DNA of 64,000 bases. Origin: an uncultured Lachnospiraceae bacterium (lineage in GTDB: Bacteria > Bacillota > Clostridia > Lachnospirales > Lachnospiraceae). Position numbers and translations under genes: made by a program. Location of the stretch: assembly GCA_947172645.1 (NCBI GenBank), contig CAMWBY010000018.1, forward strand, positions 1 through 64,000, written 5' to 3'. Each line of letters starts with the position of its first letter. Position 1 is the stretch's first letter. Shown piece after piece: positions 42,885-51,448 of the stretch. A model generated the notes under the pieces. That model saw nothing but the letters and a program-made list of their open reading frames with translations. It searched no databases and was not told the DNA's origin.

Positions 42885-44137
42885 CAGATAACGGTTCCCG
42901 GGACGGCTCGGCACAGTGGCTTTCCGGGCAGCGGCATGAGTATGTCTGGTTCGACGAGGGTACGCAGGGATATGGGAAGCTGTGGAATGCCGTTCTGGAG
43001 AATTTCGAGACGGAAGACTGTATTGTTTTCCTGGAGGCAGGCGTATACCCTGAAAAAAGAAGCCTGTGTGCGCTTTGGACGGCTTTGCAGGCGGAGGATG
43101 TGGGGATTGCCAGTCCGGTTACGAATTTCTTTTTCCAGGAGGAAAGCGGCACAATAAGCGGCAGGGAGGCGCTTTCCCAGGTACGGCGGTATAACGCCAG
43201 GAACGGTAATGGAAAATTATATCATAAATCGCTGCGCTCCAACTGGAAAATGTGGGCGGTGCGTAAAGATACATTAGCGAAAGTGGGGCATTTTAAAGAG
43301 GAATTGAAGCATCCCGAGGAGGTGTTAACCGATTATTCTCTGAGGCTGATTCAAAGCGGGCTGCGTCAGGATGTATGCCGACTGGCATGCGCTTACGAAA
43401 GTTTTTTCCGGTGCAGCGAGGTGTACAAAGAAGCGGAGCTGTGGCAGTCACAGGACAGGATTTATATGAAGATGGTCTGGGGGATGAATTATTTTAACCT
43501 GCGGCCGAACCAGTCATTGGTTGCACGTATTCAGGAAGAGAGGGACGCCGAATTTACAGTCCTTGAGGTGGGCTGTGATTTAGGGGCGACTTTGTATGAA
43601 ATCCAGGATACTTTTCCGGGATGCACTACTTATGGAATCGATATCAATGAAGCGGCGGTGAAGATAGCGAAGCATCTTACGCAGGCTGAGTACGGGAATA
43701 TCGACGAACTTACAATCCCTTTCGGGGAAAAGTTTGATTATATTATATTCGGGGACGTGTTGGAACATTTACGCCATCCGGAGGAAGTGGTTGCGATGTG
43801 CCGTGGGCTTTTGAAAGAAGGCGGGCGTATCATTGCCAGTATTCCGAACGTAATGCATATATCTGTCATGGAAGAACTAATCGAAGGTAGATTCCGTTAT
43901 CAGGACGTGGGACTGTTAGACCGGACACACATACATTTCTTTACTTATTATGAGATTATGGAATTGTTCCGGAAGACAGGCTATAAGGTGGAGGATATCG
44001 ATGGGGTTACTTTCCCGATATCCGAGAAAGAAGAGAAAATCATGGAGACGCTGCTTGCCCTGTCGGATAATACAGAAGCATGGATGTATAAGACGTTCCA
44101 GTATGTAGTCAGGGCACGGAAGCAGGGATTGGATTGA
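42842..44137 (+). CDS. GT2 remainder plus SAM methyltransferase, 3' part of the poly-G split gene
   Basis: The in-phase part begins after the G run with ISNIIIADNGSRDGSAQWL, which completes the GT2 domain started in the previous frame (about 210 residues, with WAVRKDTLAKVGHF). From about nucleotide 43555 a class I methyltransferase follows: VLEVGCDLGATLYEI (motif I), YGIDINEAAVKIA, FGDVLEHLRHPEEVV, and IASIPNVMHISV. An internal TTG at 42842 could start translation but has no ribosome binding site, so normal expression needs the frame to be restored. Methylated sugars are common in flagellar glycans, which fits a GT-methyltransferase fusion. Confidence 0.8.
   Translation: MAGKSGGGISNIIIADNGSRDGSAQWLSGQRHEYVWFDEGTQGYGKLWNAVLENFETEDCIVFLEAGVYPEKRSLCALWTALQAEDVGIASPVTNFFFQEESGTISGREALSQVRRYNARNGNGKLYHKSLRSNWKMWAVRKDTLAKVGHFKEELKHPEEVLTDYSLRLIQSGLRQDVCRLACAYESFFRCSEVYKEAELWQSQDRIYMKMVWGMNYFNLRPNQSLVARIQEERDAEFTVLEVGCDLGATLYEIQDTFPGCTTYGIDINEAAVKIAKHLTQAEYGNIDELTIPFGEKFDYIIFGDVLEHLRHPEEVVAMCRGLLKEGGRIIASIPNVMHISVMEELIEGRFRYQDVGLLDRTHIHFFTYYEIMELFRKTGYKVEDIDGVTFPISEKEEKIMETLLALSDNTEAWMYKTFQYVVRARKQGLD
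42857..42864 (+). repeat. Homopolymer of eight G, candidate phase-variation tract
   Basis: Eight consecutive G lie inside a coding region exactly where the two frames of one glycosyltransferase-methyltransferase protein meet. Nine G would join them in frame. Poly-G slippage controls motility-associated and glycosyltransferase genes in other bacteria. Confidence 0.85.
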
Positions 44138-44160
44138 GACAGAATGGAACGAGGGGTAAA

Positions 44161-45312
44161 ATGGACGCGCTACAGTTGAAGAGGCAAGTAGATGAAATGA
44201 TTGCGGAAGGCAGGTATGAGGATATCAAAGATACGCTGCTTACTTACAAAGATACGACGGAGCATGACAATGACCTTGCCATGGTCTGTTATCTTTGCAC
44301 CATCTATGAACAGGAGAAGGTGGCGGGGCAGGAGACGCTTTTTTCTAAAGTCTCGGATATGGAAGAGTTGCTTAGACGGTATACTGCGTTGAAATTTTAT
44401 CTGCGCAGAATTGATTTCGACGTTATGGATGAGGCTGAATTGTTCTATCAGTTCCTTTCGCAGAACAGGGTTTCTTCTTATGAATTGGTGCGGGCCATGG
44501 ATTTTGGCGTGGTGCACCGGGAACGGGTTTTGCAGATGATGAATGGCGGGATGCAGGGTGGCGCACGGGACGCAGAGTGTGCGCGAGACGGTGCAGAGTC
44601 CGATAATGTGGAAGAGCCTGGCGGGTGCAGGACAGGTTTTGACGAGAATGACGGCGCACAGTCGGTCTGTTTTATTATCTGTACGAATAATCCCGTGTAT
44701 GCGGAAGAATGTATCTATTACATCCGGCATTTAAATGTGCCGGAGGGTTTCCGGACAGAGATATTGACTGTGGAGGAGGCGGCCTCCCTGGCGGCAGGCT
44801 ATAATGAAGCCATGCAGTGTTCGAAAGCCAAGTACAAGGTGTATCTGCATCATGATACGTTTATTGTCAATCCGGATTTTATAAAGGACTGCGTCAATAT
44901 TTTCCGGGAAAATCCGCAAATTGGCATGCTAGGTAATGTGGGCGTCAAGACGATGCCTGCTTCGGGCGTCATGTGGGACGCTGACCGCTATGGCATGGTG
45001 TATGAGCAGCATATCTATGAGACGGAGCTGTTGGCGAATACTTTTGACTCTGCGCTTGCCTATCTGGAAGTGGATGCCATAGACGGTTTTTTGATGGTTA
45101 CCCAGTATGACCTGCCGTGGCGGGAGGATTTGTTTGACAAATGGGATTTCTATGACTGTTCCCAGAGCATGGAATTTATCAGGCACGGCTACCGTGTGGT
45201 TGTTCCGAATATGAAAGCGCCATGGTGCGTGCATGACTGCGGGTTTATTAATTTGAGCAATTATGAGATGGAGCGGCGGAAGTTTGTCGAGGAATATTTG
45301 AGTGGAAGGTGA
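44161..45312 (+). CDS. Glyco_tranf_2_5 glycosyltransferase with fused N-terminal helical domain
   Basis: 383 residues from the ATG at 44161 (GAGGGG upstream); a TTG frame from 44134 has no site. Residues 1-about 125 match the small stand-alone protein at 41695-42111. A low-complexity linker (about 130-160, Gly/Asp-rich) joins a Glyco_tranf_2_5 domain with CFIICTNNPVYAEECIYYI, KYKVYLHHDTFIVN and VDAIDGFLMVTQYDLPWREDLFDKWDFYD, read in parts. The catalytic region is closely related to the first domain of the split gene upstream. It lacks the GT2 and methyltransferase parts. It is the last gene of the 39305-45312 operon. Confidence 0.85.
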   Translation: MDALQLKRQVDEMIAEGRYEDIKDTLLTYKDTTEHDNDLAMVCYLCTIYEQEKVAGQETLFSKVSDMEELLRRYTALKFYLRRIDFDVMDEAELFYQFLSQNRVSSYELVRAMDFGVVHRERVLQMMNGGMQGGARDAECARDGAESDNVEEPGGCRTGFDENDGAQSVCFIICTNNPVYAEECIYYIRHLNVPEGFRTEILTVEEAASLAAGYNEAMQCSKAKYKVYLHHDTFIVNPDFIKDCVNIFRENPQIGMLGNVGVKTMPASGVMWDADRYGMVYEQHIYETELLANTFDSALAYLEVDAIDGFLMVTQYDLPWREDLFDKWDFYDCSQSMEFIRHGYRVVVPNMKAPWCVHDCGFINLSNYEMERRKFVEEYLSGR

Positions 45313-45332
45313 TGCCATGCTTTTATTTTCTT

Positions 45333-45371
45333 ACAGGTACTATTGACAAATTAGAATGGTACCTGTATTAT
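45333..45371 (+). promoter_or_regulatory. marR-type gene promoter with overlapping inverted-repeat operator
   Basis: TTGACA (45343-45348), a 17-bp spacer and TATTAT (45366-45371). An 8-bp perfect inverted repeat ACAGGTAC (45333-45340) / GTACCTGT (45359-45366) flanks the -35 and touches the -10. A further half-like AGTACC lies at 45392-45397. This fits autorepression by the MarR-family product. Confidence 0.7.
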
Positions 45372-45421
45372 ATTGTATAAGAAAAGGAACAAGTACCAGT
45401 ATAAAATGAAAGGAGTATTAT

Positions 45422-46084
45422 ATGGATGATTTGTATACAGCGGTATATGAGAAACTCTCTACGTTGCAATGGCTCATGAAACGTCGCCAGATGTTCAGTC
45501 AGGCGCAGTCAGGACCATTTGCTGATTCGACCAGAGGGCAGGGGAGAATCCTTGCTATGCTGAAAATCCAGCCGGAAATTAAGACAAGAGAGTTGGCGTA
45601 TCTGTTGGGCATTCGGCAGCAATCGCTGAACGAGCTGTTGAATAAGCTGGAAAAAAGCGGGCATGTGGAACGCGGGCCCTCTGAAGAGGACAGACGGGTT
45701 ATGGTTGTCCGGCTGACAGAAAAAGGCAAAGAAGTACAACAGCCGGAAACGGACTATCAGGAAATCCTGGATTGTCTGTCGGCGGAGGAACTGCAGCAGT
45801 TTGGAGAATATTTAGACAGGATTATTGCAGCGTTTGGGATACAGGAGGTTGATGGCAGGGAGGAAGATGATATAACAGCCTGGATGGATAAGGCAAAGGA
45901 GCGTATGGGTGAGGAACAGTTTGAGCAGCTGATGTCTATGCGGGAGCGGGCATTCGGCTCTTTTGGGAGAGGGAGAAGCCCGGTGGACATACCGGGACCG
46001 GAACGCTTTTCACCAGATTATGACGGTTTCGTTCCGGACAGGGGCAGGTTTGGTGGCAGACGGGCTCGTTGCCCGCGGAAATAA
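45422..46084 (+). CDS. MarR-family transcriptional regulator
   Basis: 220 residues, longer than the usual about 150. The winged helix lies at about 45-110 (GRILAMLKIQPEIKTRELAYLLGIRQQSLNELLNKLEKSGHVERGPSEEDRRVMVVRLTEKGKEV, read in parts). The C-terminal about 50 residues are Arg/Gly/Pro-rich and probably disordered. AAGGAG precedes the ATG. It is followed by two ABC-exporter pairs on the same strand, so it probably controls them in response to a small molecule, by analogy with other MarR-ABC pairs. The ligand is unknown. Confidence 0.9.
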   Translation: MDDLYTAVYEKLSTLQWLMKRRQMFSQAQSGPFADSTRGQGRILAMLKIQPEIKTRELAYLLGIRQQSLNELLNKLEKSGHVERGPSEEDRRVMVVRLTEKGKEVQQPETDYQEILDCLSAEELQQFGEYLDRIIAAFGIQEVDGREEDDITAWMDKAKERMGEEQFEQLMSMRERAFGSFGRGRSPVDIPGPERFSPDYDGFVPDRGRFGGRRARCPRK

Positions 46085-46117
46085 ATAACTTAAAGGCACT
46101 ATAGAATCTATAGCGAT

Positions 46118-46156
46118 AAGTCCTATGGGAATAAAATCCATAGGGCTTAATTTTTT
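46118..46156 (+). terminator. Terminator/attenuator between the MarR gene and the ABC genes
   Basis: AAGTCCTATGG (46118-46128) pairs with CCATAGGGCTT (46138-46148) over 11 positions with one G-T pair, followed by AATTTTTT. It ends 18 bp before the ABC start, leaving no room for a promoter after it. The ABC genes must then rely on read-through or regulated antitermination. Confidence 0.75.
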
Positions 46157-46174
46157 GAACAGGGAGGAAGAGCA

Positions 46175-47092
46175 ATGAATCCAATCATTGAAGTAGAACA
46201 TTTTTCAAAGACATACGGAGATTTCAAGGCAGTAGATGATATTTCATTTACTGTAGATGAGGGAAGCATCTTTGCGTTTCTCGGGCCCAATGGGGCAGGT
46301 AAGAGTACCACGATTAATACCCTATGTACAATCTTGGATAAAACGGAAGGAAGTATCCGAATCAATGGGCATGATGTTTCCAAAGAAAAGGGGGCAGTCA
46401 GAAAAGATATCGGTATTGTATTTCAGGATTCCACGCTGGATGTCAAAATGACGGTGGAAGAAAACCTGAAATATCATTGCAGCTTTTATAAGGTTCCGAA
46501 AAATGAAGTTACAGAGCGAATTGATTTTGCCCTTGACCTGGTGGAGCTTACGGATTGGAAAAAGGCGGTGGTCGGTAGTCTTTCCGGTGGGATGAAACGC
46601 CGTGTAGAGATTGCAAGAGGGCTTGTCCATTTTCCCAAGGTCTTATTTCTGGATGAACCGACTACCGGGCTTGACCCGCAGACAAGGGCAAACGTATGGG
46701 AATATATCCAGAAAATGCAAAAGCAGAAAAACATGACAATTTTTTTGACCACTCATTATATGGATGAAGCGGAGGTATGCTCTAAAGTTGTAATCATGGA
46801 TCATGGAAAGATTGTTGCCCATGACACGCCGGAGAACTTAAAACACCGGTATACCGGAACCGAGGTGGATGTAAGCTGTACGCATACAGAAACCTTGGAA
46901 AATATATTGAAGGAGCAGAAGATTCCTTACGAGAAAGTAGAAAACAGGATTGTTTTCCACACAAAGAAAGCGTCTGATGCGCTTCCTGTTTTGTCAGGAT
47001 GCAGAGATACGATTCTTGATTTTGAGGCAAAAAACGGAACATTGAACGAGGTTTTCCTCGCAATCACAGGAAAGGAGATTAGGCAGTCATGA
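46175..47092 (+). CDS. ABC-type multidrug exporter, ATP-binding protein
   Basis: 305 residues. Walker A GPNGAGKST (about 34-42), a FQDSTLD Q-loop region, signature LSGGMKRR (about 139-146), Walker B VLFLDEPTTGLD (about 159-170) and the switch His in TTHYMDEAE. The C-terminal about 80 residues are of the DrrA/CcmA type. It provides ATP for the permease encoded next, whose start overlaps its stop by 4 bases (ATGA). GGGAGGA lies upstream. Substrate is unknown; the MarR neighbour suggests a drug or toxic compound. Confidence 0.93.
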   Translation: MNPIIEVEHFSKTYGDFKAVDDISFTVDEGSIFAFLGPNGAGKSTTINTLCTILDKTEGSIRINGHDVSKEKGAVRKDIGIVFQDSTLDVKMTVEENLKYHCSFYKVPKNEVTERIDFALDLVELTDWKKAVVGSLSGGMKRRVEIARGLVHFPKVLFLDEPTTGLDPQTRANVWEYIQKMQKQKNMTIFLTTHYMDEAEVCSKVVIMDHGKIVAHDTPENLKHRYTGTEVDVSCTHTETLENILKEQKIPYEKVENRIVFHTKKASDALPVLSGCRDTILDFEAKNGTLNEVFLAITGKEIRQS

Positions 47093-47931
47093 ATCCAATT
47101 ACAGCAATTATACAAAGGAATTTATTAAATTACACCAGAAACAGGGGGAGGATGATAGGGAGCATCGTTATGTCCATGTTCATGTTAGTGATGTTTTCTT
47201 TTATGATGAAATCTTCCATGAGTGGATTCGGCGAACCAATGAATTATTTGATTGCCGGCGTCATTATTATGACTGTTTTTCAGACGGGTATCAATAATTC
47301 GTCAGATATCCTGTCGGATATTTCAGACGGATATATGAAAGAGGTTATGGTTGCGCCGATTGCACGTTCCCAGATTTCTATCGGAAATATCATATCGGGA
47401 GCGGTCGTTTCTACCTTGCAGGGGGCTCTTACTATGATGATTAGCCTGCTTATTGGATTTAGAATCAATGTGCTTCAGGTTTTACTGCTGATTGTGGTAA
47501 TGTTGGTTTCAGCGATGACTTTCAGTGCAGTCGGCTTGTTTTTAGCGACCGTGTCACGCAACTCACCTTCATTCCAGACCATAAGCTCCATGATTATGAT
47601 GCCGCTGACGTTTGTTTCCGGCGCATATATACCGACTACGATGATGCCGGGTTTTCTTTTGCCAGTCGTATATCTGAATCCGCTTACCTATGTGACGTCT
47701 ATTTTCCGGTATATTGCGCTTGGGGCATACAAAATGAGTGCTACAGAACTTGTGCGGGAGGGAATGGCATTTAACATTCATGGTTTTATCATAACGCCGG
47801 CCATGGGGCTTATTATTACGGTTCTTATCGGAACAGTCTTCTTTGTGTTAAGTGTTGGAAAGTTTAATCAGGCAGATTTTTCCACGGTAAAAGTGGCAAG
47901 GACAATGCGGGGAGGCGGAGCGCCAAGATAA
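47089..47931 (+). CDS. ABC-2-type exporter permease (DrrB-like)
   Basis: 280 residues with about six membrane segments and the ABC-2 family pattern (GVIIMTVFQTGINNSSDILSD, MKEVMVAPIARSQISIG, MPLTFVSGAYIPTTMMPGF and LNPLTYVTSIFRYIALG, read in parts). It works with the preceding ATPase; the start overlaps the previous stop. It is followed 19 bp later by a second ATPase gene, which belongs to a separate transporter pair. Confidence 0.92.
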   Translation: MNPITAIIQRNLLNYTRNRGRMIGSIVMSMFMLVMFSFMMKSSMSGFGEPMNYLIAGVIIMTVFQTGINNSSDILSDISDGYMKEVMVAPIARSQISIGNIISGAVVSTLQGALTMMISLLIGFRINVLQVLLLIVVMLVSAMTFSAVGLFLATVSRNSPSFQTISSMIMMPLTFVSGAYIPTTMMPGFLLPVVYLNPLTYVTSIFRYIALGAYKMSATELVREGMAFNIHGFIITPAMGLIITVLIGTVFFVLSVGKFNQADFSTVKVARTMRGGGAPR

Positions 47932-47950
47932 GCACAGAAAGGAAACATTT

Positions 47951-48820
47951 ATGGAATTGCAATTTGAAGATATAGAGAAAAGCTATAAGGACAAGAAGGT
48001 TCTGAAAGGCATTTCTGTCACAATGGGAACGGGGGTCTATGGCCTGCTTGGGCTCAATGGCGCGGGAAAGACGACGATGATTCGGATTATGGCGGATGTG
48101 CTGCGCCCGGACAAAGGACGGATTTTATATAATGGCAGGGACATTCATGATGTGGGCGACGAATATAGGGCGAAAATAGGGTATCTGCCGCAGGATGTGG
48201 GTTTTTACAGTGATTTTACCGGAAGGGATTATCTGGAATATTCCGCCGCGTTAAAGGGTATGGAAAAAGCATACGCAAAAAAGCGGATTGAGGAACTGGC
48301 GTGCAGCGTAGGATTGCAGGATGACTTGAAGCGGCATTGCTCCGCTTATTCGGGAGGGATGCAGCGCAGGCTTGGCATTGCGCAGGCGCTTCTTGATAAT
48401 CCTGAAATCTTGATTCTGGATGAACCGACTTCCGGGCTTGACCCTTTTGAGCGTATCAAATTCCGGAATATTATATCCGCCTATTCAAAAGACCGTCTGG
48501 TGCTGCTTTCCACGCATATCGTATCTGATGTGGAGCAGATTGCCGCGCAGATAATGATGATGGAGTATGGTGTGATTCATCATATGCATAGCAGTGAGGA
48601 ATATGTCAAAATGATGGCCGGTAAAGTCTGGCTTGTGGAAATGTCTGCGGAAGAGCTTGTGGAGTACCAGAAGCAGGCGGTAATCAGTAATGTGGCGGCA
48701 AAGGATGGGCTTATGGAAGTACGGGTAATTGCGGAATCAAGACCTGCGGACAATGCGGTGCAGGCTGTACCGAATCTGGAAGATGCGTATCTGTATATTT
48801 TCAATTTTCACGGACAATGA
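47951..48820 (+). CDS. ABC transporter ATP-binding protein, second pair
   Basis: 289 residues. Walker A GLNGAGKTT (about 34-42), YLPQDVGFYSDFTGRDYL, signature YSGGMQRRLGIAQALL (about 135-150), Walker B ILILDEPTSGLDPFERI and switch LSTHIVSDVEQIA. The short C-terminal extension is unlike that of the first ATPase. It precedes a 400-residue membrane protein that is probably its permease. AAAGGAAA lies upstream. The usual substrates of this type (bacitracin-like peptides, membrane stress) cannot be confirmed. Confidence 0.92.
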   Translation: MELQFEDIEKSYKDKKVLKGISVTMGTGVYGLLGLNGAGKTTMIRIMADVLRPDKGRILYNGRDIHDVGDEYRAKIGYLPQDVGFYSDFTGRDYLEYSAALKGMEKAYAKKRIEELACSVGLQDDLKRHCSAYSGGMQRRLGIAQALLDNPEILILDEPTSGLDPFERIKFRNIISAYSKDRLVLLSTHIVSDVEQIAAQIMMMEYGVIHHMHSSEEYVKMMAGKVWLVEMSAEELVEYQKQAVISNVAAKDGLMEVRVIAESRPADNAVQAVPNLEDAYLYIFNFHGQ

Positions 48821-48898
48821 GCCAAGCGCCATATTTGTATGGGGATAAAGCCATGTCTCATGGCTTGGCGAATGCCGCGAAGGTCAGGAGGTAGCGTG

Positions 48899-50101
48899 AT
48901 GTCATTATTTTATTTTGAATTCCGAAAGCTGTTGCTCAATAAGAAAACGGTAAGCCTGCTCGTCTGCCTGTTTATCCTTTACAGTCTGATGGGTTTCGTG
49001 ACTTCCATGTTTTTGATTGGAAGCGGTGACAGTTACCGCGTTTATGAGGAACTGGCGGCCGACTATGAGGGAACGATTGATGAAGGGAAGGCCGTCTGGG
49101 CGAAAAAAATATATGAAGAAGTAAGCGCCCGTTACGGTACAGATTCCCGGATGATTGCCAGCAGCGTCAAAGATCAGCCTGAAATAATGTTGGCATTAAA
49201 ATACAATGAATTTACAGAAAGGGTAGATGAATATTGGAATGGGACGCCGCCGGAAAGCGCTGATGAGCCGTATGGGATTGCACTTTTAGAGGCGAAGTTA
49301 TCTGAACTTGAAATGCAGGGGAAACAGAATACATTTGCGTACACAAAACTTTCCGATTCTTTAAAAAGGTTGACTGCGCTTGGCGAACCAAAATTTGCAA
49401 ATATTCTGCTATGGGAGAATCTGTTTGTCAACTGGGGCGAACATATGATGCAGTTTCTGCTGTTTATCCCGCTGGCGTTTATTATTGCCCCGGTATTTGC
49501 CGTGGAACGGTCAACAGGTATGGACCACCTGATTTTAAGTTCTGGAAGCGGCAGACGGAAAATTGTCACCGCAAAGCTGTTCAGTATATTGGCCGTATCC
49601 GTTATTGTGACGTTTATCTATGTGGCGGCTACTTTTATTTTTGGTTTTCTTCCACATGCCAGCCTGCATGGCTGGAACGCTGCAATTCAATCTATTCCGA
49701 CATATGCAAGGTCCATGTTTGGATTTCAGACGTGGCAGCTTGCTGTAGTCGGGGCAGTATGGCTTATTTTTACAGGGGCGGTTTACAGCCTTATCATTGG
49801 CTTTATTTCATCACGGATGAAAAGCCAGATGGGCACGGTGGGGATAAGCCTTGCCATTCTGTTTATTAATGTAGGTCTGGCGGCAATGGGTGATGCTGTC
49901 ACACAGAGGTTCCAGCCTTTGATTGACTTTGGACTGGCGAATGTCACACTGATAAAGGAAGTGTTTGGGGGATTTAAAATGTTTCATGTGTTCGGTATGT
50001 GTGTCAGCTATCCGGTTATGGCGGTTTTTGTTTTGGGCTTGGCCGCTGTCCTTGCAGGTTTTGGAATTTACCGTGGGCAAAAAAGCAGGACTGTGGCATA
50101 G
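48899..50101 (+). CDS. ABC-2-like permease, second pair
   Basis: 400 residues from the ATG at 48899 (AGGAGG seven bases upstream). One membrane segment lies at about 20-42, then a large extracytoplasmic region (about 45-185, helical, with WNGTPPESADEPYG), then five membrane segments (about 190-390). This TM1-loop-TM2-6 topology is typical of ABC-2 permeases that pair with a separate ATPase. It is the last gene of the MarR-ABC block. Confidence 0.85.
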   Translation: MSLFYFEFRKLLLNKKTVSLLVCLFILYSLMGFVTSMFLIGSGDSYRVYEELAADYEGTIDEGKAVWAKKIYEEVSARYGTDSRMIASSVKDQPEIMLALKYNEFTERVDEYWNGTPPESADEPYGIALLEAKLSELEMQGKQNTFAYTKLSDSLKRLTALGEPKFANILLWENLFVNWGEHMMQFLLFIPLAFIIAPVFAVERSTGMDHLILSSGSGRRKIVTAKLFSILAVSVIVTFIYVAATFIFGFLPHASLHGWNAAIQSIPTYARSMFGFQTWQLAVVGAVWLIFTGAVYSLIIGFISSRMKSQMGTVGISLAILFINVGLAAMGDAVTQRFQPLIDFGLANVTLIKEVFGGFKMFHVFGMCVSYPVMAVFVLGLAAVLAGFGIYRGQKSRTVA

Positions 50102-50212
50102 AAAGGAAAAATCCTGTTAATCAGTTGATTACACCAAATAAAAACATTATAATGGAGATAAATATATGGAATTTGCAAGTTGTTAAACAGGTTATAATAG
50201 GAGCAAACTCTC

Positions 50213-51448
50213 ATGAAACTGATTCTATATTCATGGAACGCGAACAATGAACAGGTACTATCGGACAATTTAACGGGGCTTGGATTCGAGGTAATATGGT
50301 TCCGGAAGGAGTGCAGGCATTATACCCGGGACATGGAGCTTGCCATGGAGCTGATACAGCAGATTCATGCAGGAGGGGCGGAGGCGGTGGTCTCTTTCAA
50401 TTATTTTCCGATTATATCCATGGTGTGCCATACCTGTCAGATTCCTTATTACGCGTGGGTATATGACTGCCCCCACTTTACGCTGTATGCAAGGCAGATG
50501 AATGACGCGTGCAACCATATCGGGGTTTTTGACCGGGATATGGTCAGGCAGTTGGAGGGGTATGGAATTTCCACGGCTTATCATGTGCCGTTGTCGGCGG
50601 ATACAGAGTATTTTGGCAAGGTGGTGGGCAGTGCGCCGGAAAAGGAGAGGGAAAAATACCGGTGTGATGTTTCTTTTGTTGGTTCTTTGTATACGGATGA
50701 GCACAATTATTTTGATATGCTGTTTCCGAACACAGGAGGAAGCGCTTTAGGAAACCGTCCGGGGAAGGATGCAGGCTCCCGTTATAAGGGTATGTTACTG
50801 GATACAGTCAGCCGGCAATGCTTTTCCTACCAGGAAGATTATTTAAGGCAGGCGGTTACCGGCGGGCAGATTGACTTGTCCGTGTTACAGGAAGGTATGG
50901 AGAGGCAGGGATTGATGCTTGGCGAGGATTATTATGCCAGACCGGAGGATATCTTGCTTGCGGCTGTCCTGGAGAAGAAAGTGACTGTGGAAGAGCGGAG
51001 GATGCTTTTAAGCAAGATTGCAGGATGCTTGCGGGGGACGGAGATGGATTTCAGGCTGTATACGGGCTCCGATACAAGGGATTTGCCGAAGCTTCACAGG
51101 CATAACCGGGGCAGGGTGGATTACCGCACGCAGATGCCGCTTGTCTTTGCGGGCAGCAGGATTAACCTGAACATCACGCTGCGCTCCATCCATTCCGGCA
51201 TTCCTCTCAGGGTATTGGATATTATGGCTTGCGGCGGTTTCGTGTTGACGAACCGGCAGCCGGAGATTGCAGAGCATTTTAAGGATGGGGCGGAGGTTGC
51301 CACATATAGCAGCCTGGAAGAATGTGTGGATAAGGTCTGTTATTACCTGGCGCACGAGGAGGAGCGTAAGAAGATTGCGCAGGCAGGATATAAGAAAGTA
51401 AAAGAAGCGTTCTCTTACCGGGAGGGGCTGTTGAAATTATTCGGTTAA
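50213..51448 (+). CDS. CgeB/DUF3880-type glycosyltransferase
   Basis: 411 residues. The N-terminal half has FNYFPIISMVCHTCQIPYYAWVYDCPHFTLYA, read in parts, and the C-terminal half FAGSRINLNITLRSIHSGIPLRVLDIMACGGFVLTN, the shared signature of the island. It is closer to the minus-strand protein at 54189-55361 (FNYFPVISNVCKKEKIRYISWIYDSPYVMLYS) than to those at 39305 and 40482, so the island has at least two CgeB subgroups. The last 12 bases overlap the convergent GT2 gene. TTGCAA...TATAAT about 20-45 bp upstream may be a weak promoter. Confidence 0.85.
   Translation: MKLILYSWNANNEQVLSDNLTGLGFEVIWFRKECRHYTRDMELAMELIQQIHAGGAEAVVSFNYFPIISMVCHTCQIPYYAWVYDCPHFTLYARQMNDACNHIGVFDRDMVRQLEGYGISTAYHVPLSADTEYFGKVVGSAPEKEREKYRCDVSFVGSLYTDEHNYFDMLFPNTGGSALGNRPGKDAGSRYKGMLLDTVSRQCFSYQEDYLRQAVTGGQIDLSVLQEGMERQGLMLGEDYYARPEDILLAAVLEKKVTVEERRMLLSKIAGCLRGTEMDFRLYTGSDTRDLPKLHRHNRGRVDYRTQMPLVFAGSRINLNITLRSIHSGIPLRVLDIMACGGFVLTNRQPEIAEHFKDGAEVATYSSLEECVDKVCYYLAHEEERKKIAQAGYKKVKEAFSYREGLLKLFG

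Noticed and set aside
42842..44137. Independent gene starting at the internal TTG at 42842
   Set aside because: No ribosome binding site, and the sequence completes a GT2 domain begun in the other frame, so it is the second part of a split gene.
48821..48898. Hairpin AAGCCATG/CATGGCTT between the second ABC ATPase and its permease gene, with a possible alternative pairing
   Set aside because: There is no T-run and both genes are clearly coupled by function; the evidence for regulation is too weak.
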